From the NCBI GenBank assembly GCA_037102815.1, contig BTPP01000006.1:930001-994000 (forward strand): DNA of 64,000 nt. Reading direction: 5' to 3'. The notes under the pieces were generated by a model. That model did not search any database, was not told the DNA's origin, and worked only from the letters and a program-made list of their open reading frames with translations. The stretch comes from Neurospora intermedia (taxonomy: Eukaryota > Ascomycota > Sordariomycetes > Sordariales > Sordariaceae). Within the stretch, counting starts at the first letter, position 1, and the number at the start of each line of letters is the position of its first letter. The position numbers were made by a program, and so were the translations under genes. Below are positions 25,630-36,735 of the stretch, one piece after another.

Positions 25630-25685
<56 letters not shown>

Positions 25686-26865
25686 ATTGCCTATGGGTAT
25701 CATAGTACCACTACACACGGATTTCCAAACACAAAAGGCCACATCCTGATCAACCCAGTCCCTTGCCATCCACTCCATTCAACTTTCACTCGAGATGGGA
25801 CATTGTCGTTGCCGTAATCGTGGGTGGTCACGTCGTTGGAGGGTGCATCAGCGGATGAAAGCGCCCGGCATTCTTATTACCCGAAGCAGCCTCCTGCAGA
25901 TCGTACATGACACAGCTTCAAGCCCTCCCTTTCGGCAATCGCCGTCTACGACATGCCCTTCAATAGCTTCAACTGACTCTGTAGACATGCGGGCCGTAAT
26001 GGGTACCTACATGGCCCCCTTCTCACTGTCCAAGGCAGACCGATGATATTGGGCATCAATGCAACCTCAGATCTTCGGCCTCGGTCCCGGTCTCCTTAAC
26101 CATGGCCATGTTGAAGCCGCTGTATACACACCTTGGTCATGCTCTTGCGAGTCTGTTGTCAGAATCTGCCAGATGGCTACAATAATCCTATTACACAGGC
26201 ACCTCCCGATCTTCCATTCTATACCCTACCTCAAAAAGACACGTATCAGTAGGTCATGGCTGGCGAGACTGGAACAGTTGACCCCATACTTACAACCAAA
26301 AAGATAAGTTAGGAAGACGATCATTGCACATTCATGGATATCAGATCATGATGCCACCCCCTTTCTCCAAAGTGGAGAGGTAATCTTCGCCTCTTTGCCA
26401 TTCTATCATGATCTAGTTGAGTCATTCACACAACACTTCAAAGGGTCGCGGGCACGCAGCATGCAATTTTCCAGGCAACAGCCCTGAATCATTATCGCTT
26501 TTTGCTTTTCTATCGTCTTTACCATTCCGTCTTGGCATCATTTCACCGTCCATCTCATTACCATTCCTATTATATACCACTGTCTCAGACGACATGCAGA
26601 TTATGCTTGTAATATGCTTTGCTGCGTCGTTGTGGTGCTCTATATGCCAACCATTCACTGCCTTAGACAGCGACACATGGCACTCCTTGCTTATTTCCTC
26701 CCGGTTGTTGCAATTATAACTTGTCTTAGTGCGGGAGGGACGGAAGGTCCCATGTGCCGGTTGAAGGTGTCTCTGAAGAAAGAAAAGAAAGAAGAAAGAT
26801 TTTCGGTGGGTGTTTATCCAGCCACTTGCAACTCTCAACCCTATGCGTTTTGCTCCCCGCTCATC
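23999..26865. other. Gene-free region between the MITE and the MFS transporter 3' end
   Basis: About 2.9 kb without a supportable gene. It contains two T-rich tracts at about 24182-24217 and the A54 run at 25630-25683. Frames of 60-108 codons on both strands resemble nothing known and have no splice structure linking them. Confidence 0.5.
25630..25683. repeat. A54 homopolymer
   Basis: An uninterrupted run of about 54 A residues. No LINE, SINE or processed-gene sequence was recognised immediately upstream, and no flanking direct repeat is obvious, so a retroposed origin is not supported. Confidence 0.9.
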
Positions 26866-29800
26866 TTACGAGCGGGTCGCAAATTTGCTTCTGGCCCGTA
26901 TTCTCTTGCCAAACACGAAGAAGAGGTACGGAAAAGGCATCATCCCCAGGGTAAGGAAGGCGAGGAGGGCCGTGGCCCACTGGTAGCCCAGCTTCTCGTA
27001 CATTTGAATCCCAAACAATGGGAAGGCAGCTGTATCCAGGTGTCAAAAAGTCAGCACAAAACACCATGTCGAGAAACAAAGCACAAGACACAAGAAGGGA
27101 TCGCAGCGGATTGAACCCGGAAGATCCAGCTAGAAGGAAGAGCGGCAGATGCATGTCCTGGGCGCTGTTGGGCCGGTATCACCAAGACACACACCGACAC
27201 CCCCAACGCCGCATAAACGACACCATACACCGGGGTCCATCTTCACTCGAGACTTACCTGCAAACGAACATCGCACAAGAGCATTCGTGGCTAAGGCACT
27301 CGCTGCGTATCGCGGGTATGCGTCAACCTGTATACGAAACGCCTTCTTGTCAGCACTGCCAACTTTGTCCAATCTTTGCTTTCGCTTTCTACCCAATCAG
27401 ATGCCTCCAATGACTCTCCATATCTCTGCGTGTATGGTGTGCGAACACGGCAGAATAGTTGTCGTTTTGTACTCCCCACCCCTTCTTTTTATTTCCCTTC
27501 TCTTAACTGACACTCACACAACCTTTTTCCACCTTGGCCATTCAAGTGAGCAAGGAAAGGCCAGGCATGAGGTCACGGGAGGAGAAAGGTCAAAATGAGA
27601 GGCAAAATGACAACCCCATTCAGCAGTGATCACAACATCATGTTTTGACATGACTCGACATGATGGATGAGGCTGACACTGTTCCCCATTTTGATATTCC
27701 TCCCACACACACAAGATGCATTTCTTGGGTTCGGGCCTGTTTTTGGACTGAGATAGGGAGCGGAATCCACTTACCAAGAACGTGAAGATGCCGGTGAAGG
27801 CGAAGGACATGCTATATGCAAGACAAGTCAGTTACCGGTTAACGACATCATGGGACTTTGCAGACGCGAGATAAACAACAACCGAGGGCGGGAGGGAAGA
27901 CGAAAGAAACCAAGTGGGAAATGGAGAAAAGAGAGAAGGGCGCAAGCCTTGAACCAGGCCCTGGAAGAGACGAGGGTAAGGAGGTGGCTATCCCCATTTC
28001 CCATTTTCAGTATCAACTTTGACCAAGTCATGACTGAGACTTTGGGCTTGGAAGAAAGACGGAGTGGCAAAAACAGAGAGACGAGGAGGGGGGAAGAGCC
28101 AGAACATAGAACGGCAGAGTCAGAGAAGTTCTCCGTCGGTTTCTGCGGCAATCCGTTTGGTAGCAGGGCTACTACGCCATCCACGTACTCCCTAACCACT
28201 TCTACCCCAGACCATAACCAGGCTTAGTCAATGAACCTAGGGAAAGAAGCCTGAGGGTGGGTGTCAGTTGACGCACCATCCTACATGCCATGTCTCTTGG
28301 ACTCGCCCCCCACACCCTTCCACGTCTTCCCCCCTCTCCACTGTTTCTCTCTCAAACACGCAAGCAAGCGGAATATGGGTTTCCCCAGGAAGAAGGAATG
28401 AAACTACCTCCTTCTTACTGTACCTTAACCCTCTTGATCTCAAAGCTTACCCAAGGGGGGAGGTAGATGACGGGGTAAACCAAGCCAAGCACAGCAGAAA
28501 GGGAAACACAAGCAAGTATGTACTTACCCCAGACCAAAGATCGACGACCCAATGATTGGCACGATCCAATGCACCCACGGATACGTACTAAACCCGAACA
28601 TAAACAGACCGCCCGTGATGAGCGGGGCACCCACAATCACGGGCGGCAGCTGGTCCTCAGGCTCGCCCTTCATGATCCCCGTCTTTTTGAATCGCTTCTC
28701 GGCCAGGCCATTTCTCACGCGCGTCCAGACGGGAGTGATGCAGCCGGCCAGGACCATGGAAACGCCGAGGCCCATGAAGGTAAGTCCGACCTGCCAGAGA
28801 TTGAAGCCGTGGTTGGTGCGGAAGACGAGGGGGAAGGCACCGAAGAAGAGATACAAAACGCCCAGGAGAACCGCGGAGTAGACATCCAGGATGAGACACA
28901 TGGGCTCAAGCAGGAGCAGCTGAAACGGTCGCAGGAGGGAGTTGCCAAGGGTGGAGGCGACGGACTTGGTGGTGCGCTCGATGGGGGCGTGGTAGCGGTT
29001 GTCGCCGGTGGTTTTCCGGAGGTTGACGGCCTTGCGCTTTAGGAGGACGGGGTCTGTGTAGATAAAAAGGATTTGGTGAGTAAGAATGTAAGTCAGGGGG
29101 TTTGTTTACTTTTTCCTTCTTTCAGTCTCCTTGTCTTGGCTACTTTCTCAGGGCCTGGTGTTCCTTTTCGGCCTCGTCATGCGGACCTTTTTTTTTTCCT
29201 CTCTCGTTCCAACCGCAAAGCCAAAAACGCGCCTCAGAAACGATTTTTCGGGCCCTGGAAGTATCGACAATTACTTCATTTGAAGGAAATGGAAAAGACG
29301 TACGATATGTTTCCGGCACCAGCACCACCACACACGCCAGCAAAACTCCGGCCCAAATGATCAAGAAATAATACGTCCACCTCCAGGTCGTGAAGGTGTT
29401 AATCAATCCTCCCACCAACGGCCCCGTCGCCGGTCCAATAAACGGTGACAAGGCAAAGATGGCCATGGGCAACTGGAACTTCTCCCTAGTGAACAGGTCG
29501 CCCACGGTGCCACCGGACACGCTGAGAAACGCACTGCCCGCCAGACCCTGAAAGAACCTCGCAATGATCATGGTCTGGATATTCTTGGCCACCGCACTAG
29601 GGATCAGCCAGATCAGAAACCCGGCAAACGAGCAAATGTAGATGGGTCTCCGTCCGTAGAACTCAGCCAACGGTGACCAGAACGGCCCCATCGCAATTCC
29701 CAGCACGAAGAACGAAAGGCCCAATGTCGCTACTATGCGAGAGCAGTGGAACTCGGCGTTCATCTGCGTGTACGTGGCCGTGTAGATGGCCGAGGCGTGC

Positions 29801-30378
29801 GTCACGGCGAAGGAGCCGATGCTCAGCACCGCGATGATGATCCACTTCCGCCAGGTCGGCATGCTTCGCGGGTTCAGAGGGTCCGAGTCGCCTCCTTCCC
29901 AGCCGACCTCGAAGCGCTTCTCTTCTTCGTCCTTGATGGTCTCGCCGGCGCCTGAGCGGGCTGCTGCTGCTTCCGCGTCGGCTCCTTCCTCCTCTTTTTC
30001 GGCTTCGTCTTCTAGGTCGTCTACGCCAAAGCCGTTGTTGGAGCGCGAGCGAGAAATGTGGCTGAAGGTGGTGTTATGACTTTGTCGGCTCATAGGTCGG
30101 GTTTGGTGAGGGGGCTGCGTTTGGTGGGTTGAGATGGGCGCGAAACCAATGTCGTCTTCTGTCTGGGATGATGATGATGCCGAGTCGGAATCATTCTCCT
30201 TCTCGTTCTGCTCGGTCGCCGAGTGGGCAACCTGAGGCGTGGTTGAACCGCTGGTTCCATGGCTACCGCTGAACTGACCCTTTTCGATATCTACATCATG
30301 TGTCGGTGAGTTGATCTGAGTTGCATCTGAGTTAAGGTGAGTGGCGTGGTAGTTTTCCACCTTTTCCACTTCGTTCAT
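26866..30378 (-). CDS. MFS transporter (DHA1-like drug/polyamine:H+ antiporter family)
   Basis: Twelve-helix plasma-membrane exporter, 623 residues. Five exons: 30378-29304, 29053-28528, 27811-27775, 27327-27258 and 27029-26866. The first 165 residues are hydrophilic, acidic and Ser-rich, probably cytosolic and regulatory. DPLNPRSMPTWRKW leads into the first helix, as in the fungal TPO/FLR1-type subgroup. The loop motif PLAEFYGRRPIY corresponds to the MFS signature between helices 2 and 3, and GPATGPLVGG to helix 5. Joins restore PETYHPVLLKRKA, FGLGMSFAFTGIF, FLVDAYPRYAASA and FAAAFPLFGIQMY, all conserved in this family. That is why I accept the 37-nt and 70-nt exons despite introns of 250, 716, 446 and 228 bp. 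It ends KRIRARSKFATRS. The substrate is unknown. No resistance or biosynthetic cluster is nearby. Confidence 0.9.
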
Positions 30379-33203
30379 CGTGTGCTTCTAGCTGGCGTTG
30401 GCCAGCCTGTCGACGTGAAATATGTAGCTTGAAGATGTCAAGGAGTAGGATGGGCTGTGAATAGTCGAATAGGTCGATCTTGGCCGGTTGTTGCGATGCT
30501 TCTCAAGTCCTGATTTTGGCTGATTTCTTTTTGCAAATTATGTCAAGAGTTAGGTCGTCTACATAGGGTAGCTCTTTGAAGATCCCAAGTAATTCTGTCT
30601 GGAATAAGATGATACAAGACGTTATCGGGCCCACAGGTTGTAGTCCTCGCTGGTATACTCGGTGAAGAATTAAAGAGTTAGAGATTTCGTCTTTTCGTAC
30701 ACATCGCTGGAAAATATTTTTTTGCGAGATGGCAGTTGTTTGCGGGCCCAGGATTGCTGACTGGAAGGATGGGAAACGTAGAGGTAGGTAGGTAGGCGTA
30801 GGAACAGGATGGGGGAAAAATCACAAACAAGAAAAGAACAAGGAAACAGCACGTAACTACCGCTTTTTCTTTGCAAAAAGAAGAGGGGGACGGAGTCGGG
30901 GATGGCTACCTCGGGTTTAAGCTTTTGGGCACGATCAAGGAAATAGTAGTATCAGTGCAATTCACCTCTACTGTGTACACTAGGTCTTTCCCTCTTTCAT
31001 CGTTCGCAACATCCCAAACGGGAATGGCACAAAACGTGGAAGGTGGTGTGCCTGACTAACCATGACACTGACCCCATTTTTTCGGCGGAGGATGGACGCT
31101 TGATTGATAATGCTCCTGTCAAGTTTCCATCCTTTTGGCCTTTGTCGGTGTTTCCTACATAGCTGGGTTCCCTACACCGCGCTTTACTCATTTAGTACGT
31201 ACCAAACAATTACCAATCCGCGCGAGTAAAATCATTCTGGGGAACAATGCTACCAGGAGTGCGTTTTCCAGAGGATGAGTTCGGTTCAAGTCATAGTTGT
31301 TTGGTTAGCTCATGGTTTGAAATGAGTACAGTAACCAAGGGTAGCCAGTCTGCCGGTCGAGAAAAATAACAAAGAAAATCGAGGAGGACGAATTCCGAGA
31401 ATAGTGAGGACGGGAGAGGAGGAAAAAAGGGCCCAACCACTGCACTAACAACGGGTGGGCCGGATACTAGATACCAACCATGACTGATGTGATCGATCAA
31501 CTGAAGGGTTCTTGCAAGAGATCAGCGGTAGGGACTTCCCAGAACCGACCTTGGAATTGCAGAAGGCGAGGAGAAGAGAGTAACATCCGCAATCGGCTTT
31601 TTTTATGACGTCCAGAATCGTTGATTCTAAAAGCAAACACGCACTTCGCTAACACATTGTGTGATGCATGCCTCATGGTACTGGTTGATGGATAATTGGA
31701 TCGAGAGGATATATAGACAGATAGGAGAAGAAGACGGTCGGTTTCGCCGCCACCTCATCCATCCCACAGAGAAAAGAATCGATGGATTGTTGGTATTGTA
31801 TGTAAGAGCGGTGCGGGAATAGGAAATATCAAACGTTGGTGTCTCCGGCTGCTGTCTGAGTCGGCGAAGGGGTGCCACGCAGTGTCATGTGCCTCGCCTC
31901 TGGCTCAGTCGCCTGCGGCTCTCACTAACGGTCTGTACTTGGCTGCCGAAGATGCCTGGTGCTTTGTGGTGCGTTGTGCATGTTCGTTGCGGGGAATCTT
32001 ATCGCCGGCAGTAACCCCGAGGTAGGTAGGAGTGACTGCCGGAGAGGAGGGGCCGAGGGGGCGAGAGTGGAGGGGGAGGTAGAGGTAGCGTTCAGCGATT
32101 GGAGGATTGGAGATCGAAAAGGGACGGGACGAAACGCTCAATCAATGAACTCTGCAAATTTTCAATGGTTTGTGTCAATGGGAAGGCGTGGAAGTTGAAT
32201 GGATACTATTAAGCTGGAATGACGTGATGACATTGTGCTGCCTCTTCAACAACACCGGGGCTCGTTATCCAGATCCGAAAATTTCGCCTAATCGGGAATT
32301 CTTCTTGGGCTACACTAGTCGATCGTTTGTTTACGTATCACTTGACATCGATGTCTCTCTAGCCTTTTCGCTCTGCAACCCAGAATGCGGCAATACACCC
32401 GTAAAACTTCTTTTTGGGGCCAGCTGAGTTGGGGAATATGGTATTCAACATTGTGTGAGTATGTGAAGACTTTTTGTTCTGTGATTTCTTGACAAAAACA
32501 GGCCAAAGACTTAGTGTAGACGTTTGTCAAAAATGGAAATGTTTGAGGTACAACAGAAGCCTGCTTTCTTGCCACTTAATTACCACATCGATGCTCGACA
32601 CTGCAGTGCAGTATTGTGCAAAAAGCTTAGATACCATGTAGGTATACGTGTGTGAATATCGAATTGCACGTCAAGAGCAAAGGAAATTCCCCTTTGTTCG
32701 AGATTCAGAAGCAGACAGTTCCAACCTTTCATCAATCCGGTGTCGCGGAGAACGGCAACAAGCCAGGGTCATCCACTAACTGTCTTCTAGTACTACAGAT
32801 GTTGCAGTCAACTGACGTCGATAGTTCCGTCCATTCTCAACTACCTATTCTAAACTGCCTGGTTGTACATCGATTTTATGTTTTGCCAAATTTGCCTGTC
32901 TGAATGACAACCTGCAGCAAATGCACGTACAGCGAGTTCTCTGAAGGCGAACTTAACCCTCGAGCGAATTATTGGTACGGCACACTCTCTACCTTGGCTT
33001 GCGCAAAGCAGATTATTTGAAGATATGACGAGACGTCTGAGTTTGCGATTGCATCTCCGCCCCGATGCGCTCTGTCACTTCACGAACGGTATCTTCAATT
33101 TCAAAGTGATGGAATATCCCTCGGTCATCCGTATACTTGCTTCTCACCACGATATGTCCAGGGCTGATGTTGATCGAAATGAAATAAAAAATAAATAAAA
33201 AAA
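30379..33203. other. Intergenic region upstream of the MFS gene
   Basis: About 2.8 kb. It contains a ggtaggtaggtagg repeat at about 30783-30796 and A/T-rich stretches. No open frame is recognisable. Presumably the promoter of the transporter plus unassigned spacer before the second 5S gene. Confidence 0.5.
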
Positions 33204-33323
33204 GACATACAACACCTGGGATTCGCTGGTCGTCACCGACCCAACTACTAGTCAGGCGATTGGTAGCTTATCTATGGGAGAGCGAACGGGATCCCGAGTT
33301 TTCTACCATCTATGGTCGTATGT
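33204..33323 (-). rRNA. 5S ribosomal RNA gene (second dispersed copy)
   Basis: 120 nt transcribed leftward, with the same ends (ACATACGAC pairing with GTTGTATGT), A-box region and GTAGTTGGGTCGGTGACGAC core as the copy at 5047-5166. Residues 14-21 are GATGGTAG and pair with CTACCAATC, keeping the helix and its bulged A although almost every base differs from the first copy. CCTG/CAGG likewise replaces CCAG/CTGG in another helix. Paired changes imply a functional, selected gene type, not a pseudogene. A T-run lies just past the 3' end. The upstream TATA-like element is weaker (CATAAT at about 33346-33351 on the minus strand). Confidence 0.93.
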
Positions 33324-33637
33324 GGTGGTATTGTGTTGAAGTGGGCATTATGAAGCACAAAGAAAACACCATTACTTCTAGTAGAGAGTTTGAGCCTGAA
33401 AGTGTTCGCCATCCACGGAGACCCCTATCCACGAGAAGTTATCATCATACGAGTAGCTACAGCCATGCCATGTAAGCACAGATCTTTAATTTCATTGTAA
33501 TTAAATTTGCTCGCCTGCTCAAATCCATCAGTCATAACTAAGGCAGTCCTTATATGTAAAAGGGTCAAGCATAGTTTGGTTGCCTTGACAATCCCCTCCA
33601 TATCTCGTCGGTCAGTCCCCATACCCGCGCCAGCGCC

Positions 33638-35577
33638 TCATGGCAACCCCGAAACCTTCCAAACCTTAACCGCCCCATCCACACCCGTGCTAACCACCGT
33701 ACCTTCCTCCGTCCACGCCACCCCGTTCACGCCGTCCTTGTGCGCATTCGGCGCGCTCGTCCGGCTCCCTGGCTTCGCCAAGCTCCAAACACAAACATTC
33801 GTGTCTAGCCCGCCGCTCACGGCGTGCGTGCCGGCCTCGTTCCACGCGATGCTTAGCACGCGCGCCGTATGGGCCGACCACCGGTCGGTCTCCACTTCCC
33901 ACGAGCCAGAGCCGCTGGTGCGGTAAACGACGATCTTGCCCGTCGAGTTGCCGGCCGCCAGGAACTTGCCGTCGCGAGAGAATGACAGGGTGGAGATTTG
34001 GGCAGAAGAGTTGGTAAGGACGGCGACGGGCTGGGAGGAGAGAGTGCCGTCAGAGCTGGAGAGCGAGTGGATGCGGACTGTGTTGCCGTCGCCACCTACG
34101 GCAATCACGGAGGCGTCCGTGGGGGAGGCGGCGATGGCAGTGGGGGTGAAGGTGGTCGGGAGCTCGGAGATGAAGTCGGGGCCCTGGTAGACTTGGATGC
34201 CGGTGTGGGCGGCCACGACGACGAACTTGCCGTCGCTGGTGGTGGCGACGCCCTTGGGCTGGGCGGAAAGCTTGGTGGATAAGCCGGTGAAGGTGTTGGC
34301 AGACACGTCGACGGAGCGCAGAGTGTCGTCCCAGCCGACGCTGTAGACGGTGCCGCCCGAGGGGGGGAGGGCGAACTGGGTCACTTGGTTGGAGTGCGAC
34401 TGGCCGTCGACAACGGTTCCGGTGCCCGCGGCGAGGTCCCAGCTCAGGACGCGGCCCTCAAAGCTACCCGTCAGAAGAGCCTTGCCGTCGGGGCTGGCGC
34501 CGAGCGCGGTGATATTCTTGTTGTGGCCTTGAACAACGCGGATCGGTTTGGGATTGCCCGGAACCAGGTAGCTGAGGTCCCCATTGAGATTGAGGCTGAT
34601 AATGAGCCCGTCGGTACGGCCATGCGGCCAGACCACGCCAACTTGCTGGTCCGGGATGCTGACGCTGCCCTCAGGCCCGAACCGCCAGGTTTCGGTGTTC
34701 TTGCCCGACTCAGCATCCCATACGCGAACAGTTTGGTCGGCGCTGGAGGTGACAAATTGCTTCGAGTCGGAAGCCCAGCTGATGCCATAGATACCGCCCG
34801 TGTGGACTCCCTCGCCGATCGTCTTGGTTGGTGCGCCCGTCTTTCCATCGTACAGCTGGATCTTCCTGTCGGCACCGACCGTGACCAGTGTTGCACCGTC
34901 TGGGCTGAACGCCGTGCCGGTAACAAATCCCTTGTGCTCCGACGCCTTATCGGCGAACTTGAAGGGTGCGCCGTGGAGGAAACACATGGATCCATCGTCC
35001 GACACCGTAGCCGCACGCAATGGCCGCTGCTGCCTTATGCTGACGGCATTGACAACCTTGCTGTGGCCCGTAACCTCACCAACACTGTTGCCGCTGTCAG
35101 CGGTGAAAGCATGGCCAAATCGCTCGCGGCCATCACCAACGGCAATCACACGCTGTGAGTCGCCGTCCCAGGCAATATCGTTGATGCGGCCGGATATGAT
35201 AGAATATTCGCCCTTGGTGTTCTCGGCACCGACAGCGTCCCAGACGCGCACCTTGCCCGAGACATCACCAGAAGCAATCCAGAAGCCTGATGGCGAGAAG
35301 CGGGCAACGGTGGTAGTGGTCGTATGGCCAGTATACTGGAGGGACTTGGATGGCTCGTCGATGGTGCGAACGAAGATGGATTTGCCGGACTGCGGGGTTT
35401 CAATGTTGTGTCTTGGTAAGCTCGAGTGTACCTTGGCTGGCGATGATATTGCTGGCGGTGAAGAAGACTTACAGCGTAGACTATGCGCTCGCCCTTGGGA
35501 TCGCAAGAGAGCTGGGTGGCCTGACCTCGGGTCGTGGCGGGCGCAGCGGCCAAGATCTTGTCGATTTCGATGGGCAT
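33638..35577 (-). CDS. aip1: Actin-interacting protein 1 (WD-repeat cofilin cofactor)
   Basis: Works with cofilin to disassemble and cap actin filaments in cortical patches; cytosolic. Exon 1 is 35577-35473 and exon 2 is 35389-33638; the 83-bp intron is in phase 0, giving 618 residues against about 615 for yeast Aip1. The join restores IVYASGKSIFVRTID, matching the yeast start (CGKSAFVR). Tandem WD40 repeats run the whole length, forming the double propeller typical of the family. Recognisable blades include GHTTTTTVARFSPSG, GHSKVVNAVSIRQ, EHKGFVTGTAFSPDG, VHTGGIYGISWASDSK, GHNKNITALGASPDG, SAHTARVLSIAWNEAG and the terminal VWKVSG. It is flanked upstream by a long spacer holding tRNA-Glu. Confidence 0.96.
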
Positions 35578-36643
35578 ATCGTTCTCCTTGACTCTTTTGT
35601 CTGTTGCTTCGTATAATAGCTTGGGGACGCGAGAGTAAGTGATCGGCGAGTTGGCGTTTGTTTATTATACGCAGTAGGGGGCTAAGGTATCAACCCCAGC
35701 TGGGAGCTCGTAACAAGGGGGAGCTGTTCCAAGGTGTCAGATCGGTGTCAGCTAGATGGAGCCCATTGGAGCCTGGGCGATGATGCAGTGGGACGCGCGG
35801 CGGAGAACCTACCTACAGAGGTACATGGACAGTGGGGTTGGCGTTGCGGGGTAGCGCTGCCGCCAAAGCAGCAGTACACTGCAGCGAGCAAGCAGGAACA
35901 GAATGGAATGGACAGTCGGGTCGGGTGCCTGGCGTTCCCGTCGGTCTGGATAGATCATGTCTCTGGTTGGAAGATGGCAACTAGAATCATGCTCAGTCCC
36001 ATCCTTATACATGATGTTCAGATATAACCATAAGCTGACCAAATGCAATGTTTACACGCTATGTCCGTGTAGTCACTTTACATACCTGCTTTTAAGTGCG
36101 GACTCGATCTTGGCTTCGCCAAATAAGGTTGTGTCGCGCCAAGGCTAACACCCACGAGTAGAAAAAAGGGGTGTTTGTTGACAAGCGTCGCCATAGAAAC
36201 ACGCTTTCTTCCAACAGTTGTCTACGTACTATAAAGGACCACGGGTTTGTCCGGTGTCTCGACAGCTCGTGGCATCGTCTCGTCAAGTGATTCCCCTGCA
36301 TAACGACGTTTCCTACTGTCGACTAAAGTTTGGGTCACCTTAGGATTTGAATGCTTGCAGTTTTATTTCATAGACGCTGGATGGGTTCGCGAGGTAATGA
36401 CTCGATGGCCTGAAGATGGCATCTTCCAACAGGGACAACTATGGAAAAAGTCTACGTAGTATACTAACATCTAGACAGGAGGGGAAAAGGCAAAAAGTGA
36501 ATGAGATATGGACACTGCGAGATTCAGTTTGCTATAAAGAAAATCCAAATCCCACGGCAAAAAAAAACCAGGACTAACTACTCTTCATGCTTTACTGGAT
36601 GGCCCTGGCAACAATTGCAAAATGTTCAAAAAAAATATTGTGA
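35578..36643. other. Intergenic region upstream of aip1
   Basis: About 1.07 kb between the aip1 start and the tRNA-Glu 3' end. No coding region is seen. Confidence 0.5.
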
Positions 36644-36735
36644 CTCGGATACCGGGAGTCGAACCCGGGGCTGTTGAGAGAGCAGTCACTCCTAAGAAGT
36701 GAGAGTCAACGATGTTACCGCTACACCATACCCGA
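36644..36735 (-). tRNA. tRNA-Glu (anticodon CUC) with a 21-nt intron
   Basis: The cloverleaf folds completely on the minus strand. The acceptor stem TCGGGTA/TATCCGA has discriminator G. The D arm is GTGT/ACAT. The anticodon stem GTTGA/TCAAC has loop C-T-CTC-A-C. The T arm is CCGGG-TTCGACT-CCCGG. The anticodon CTC reads GAG. A 21-nt intron lies after position 37 (36699-36679), the canonical place, and contains GAG able to pair with the anticodon. A T7 run follows the 3' end as terminator. The mature length before CCA addition is 71 nt. Confidence 0.95.

Noticed and set aside
25620-25690. A54 run as the tail of a LINE, SINE or processed pseudogene
   Set aside because: No related sequence upstream and no flanking direct repeat visible.
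34385-35591. Two long plus-strand frames of about 260 codons
   Set aside because: Antisense shadows of the aip1 WD-repeat gene.
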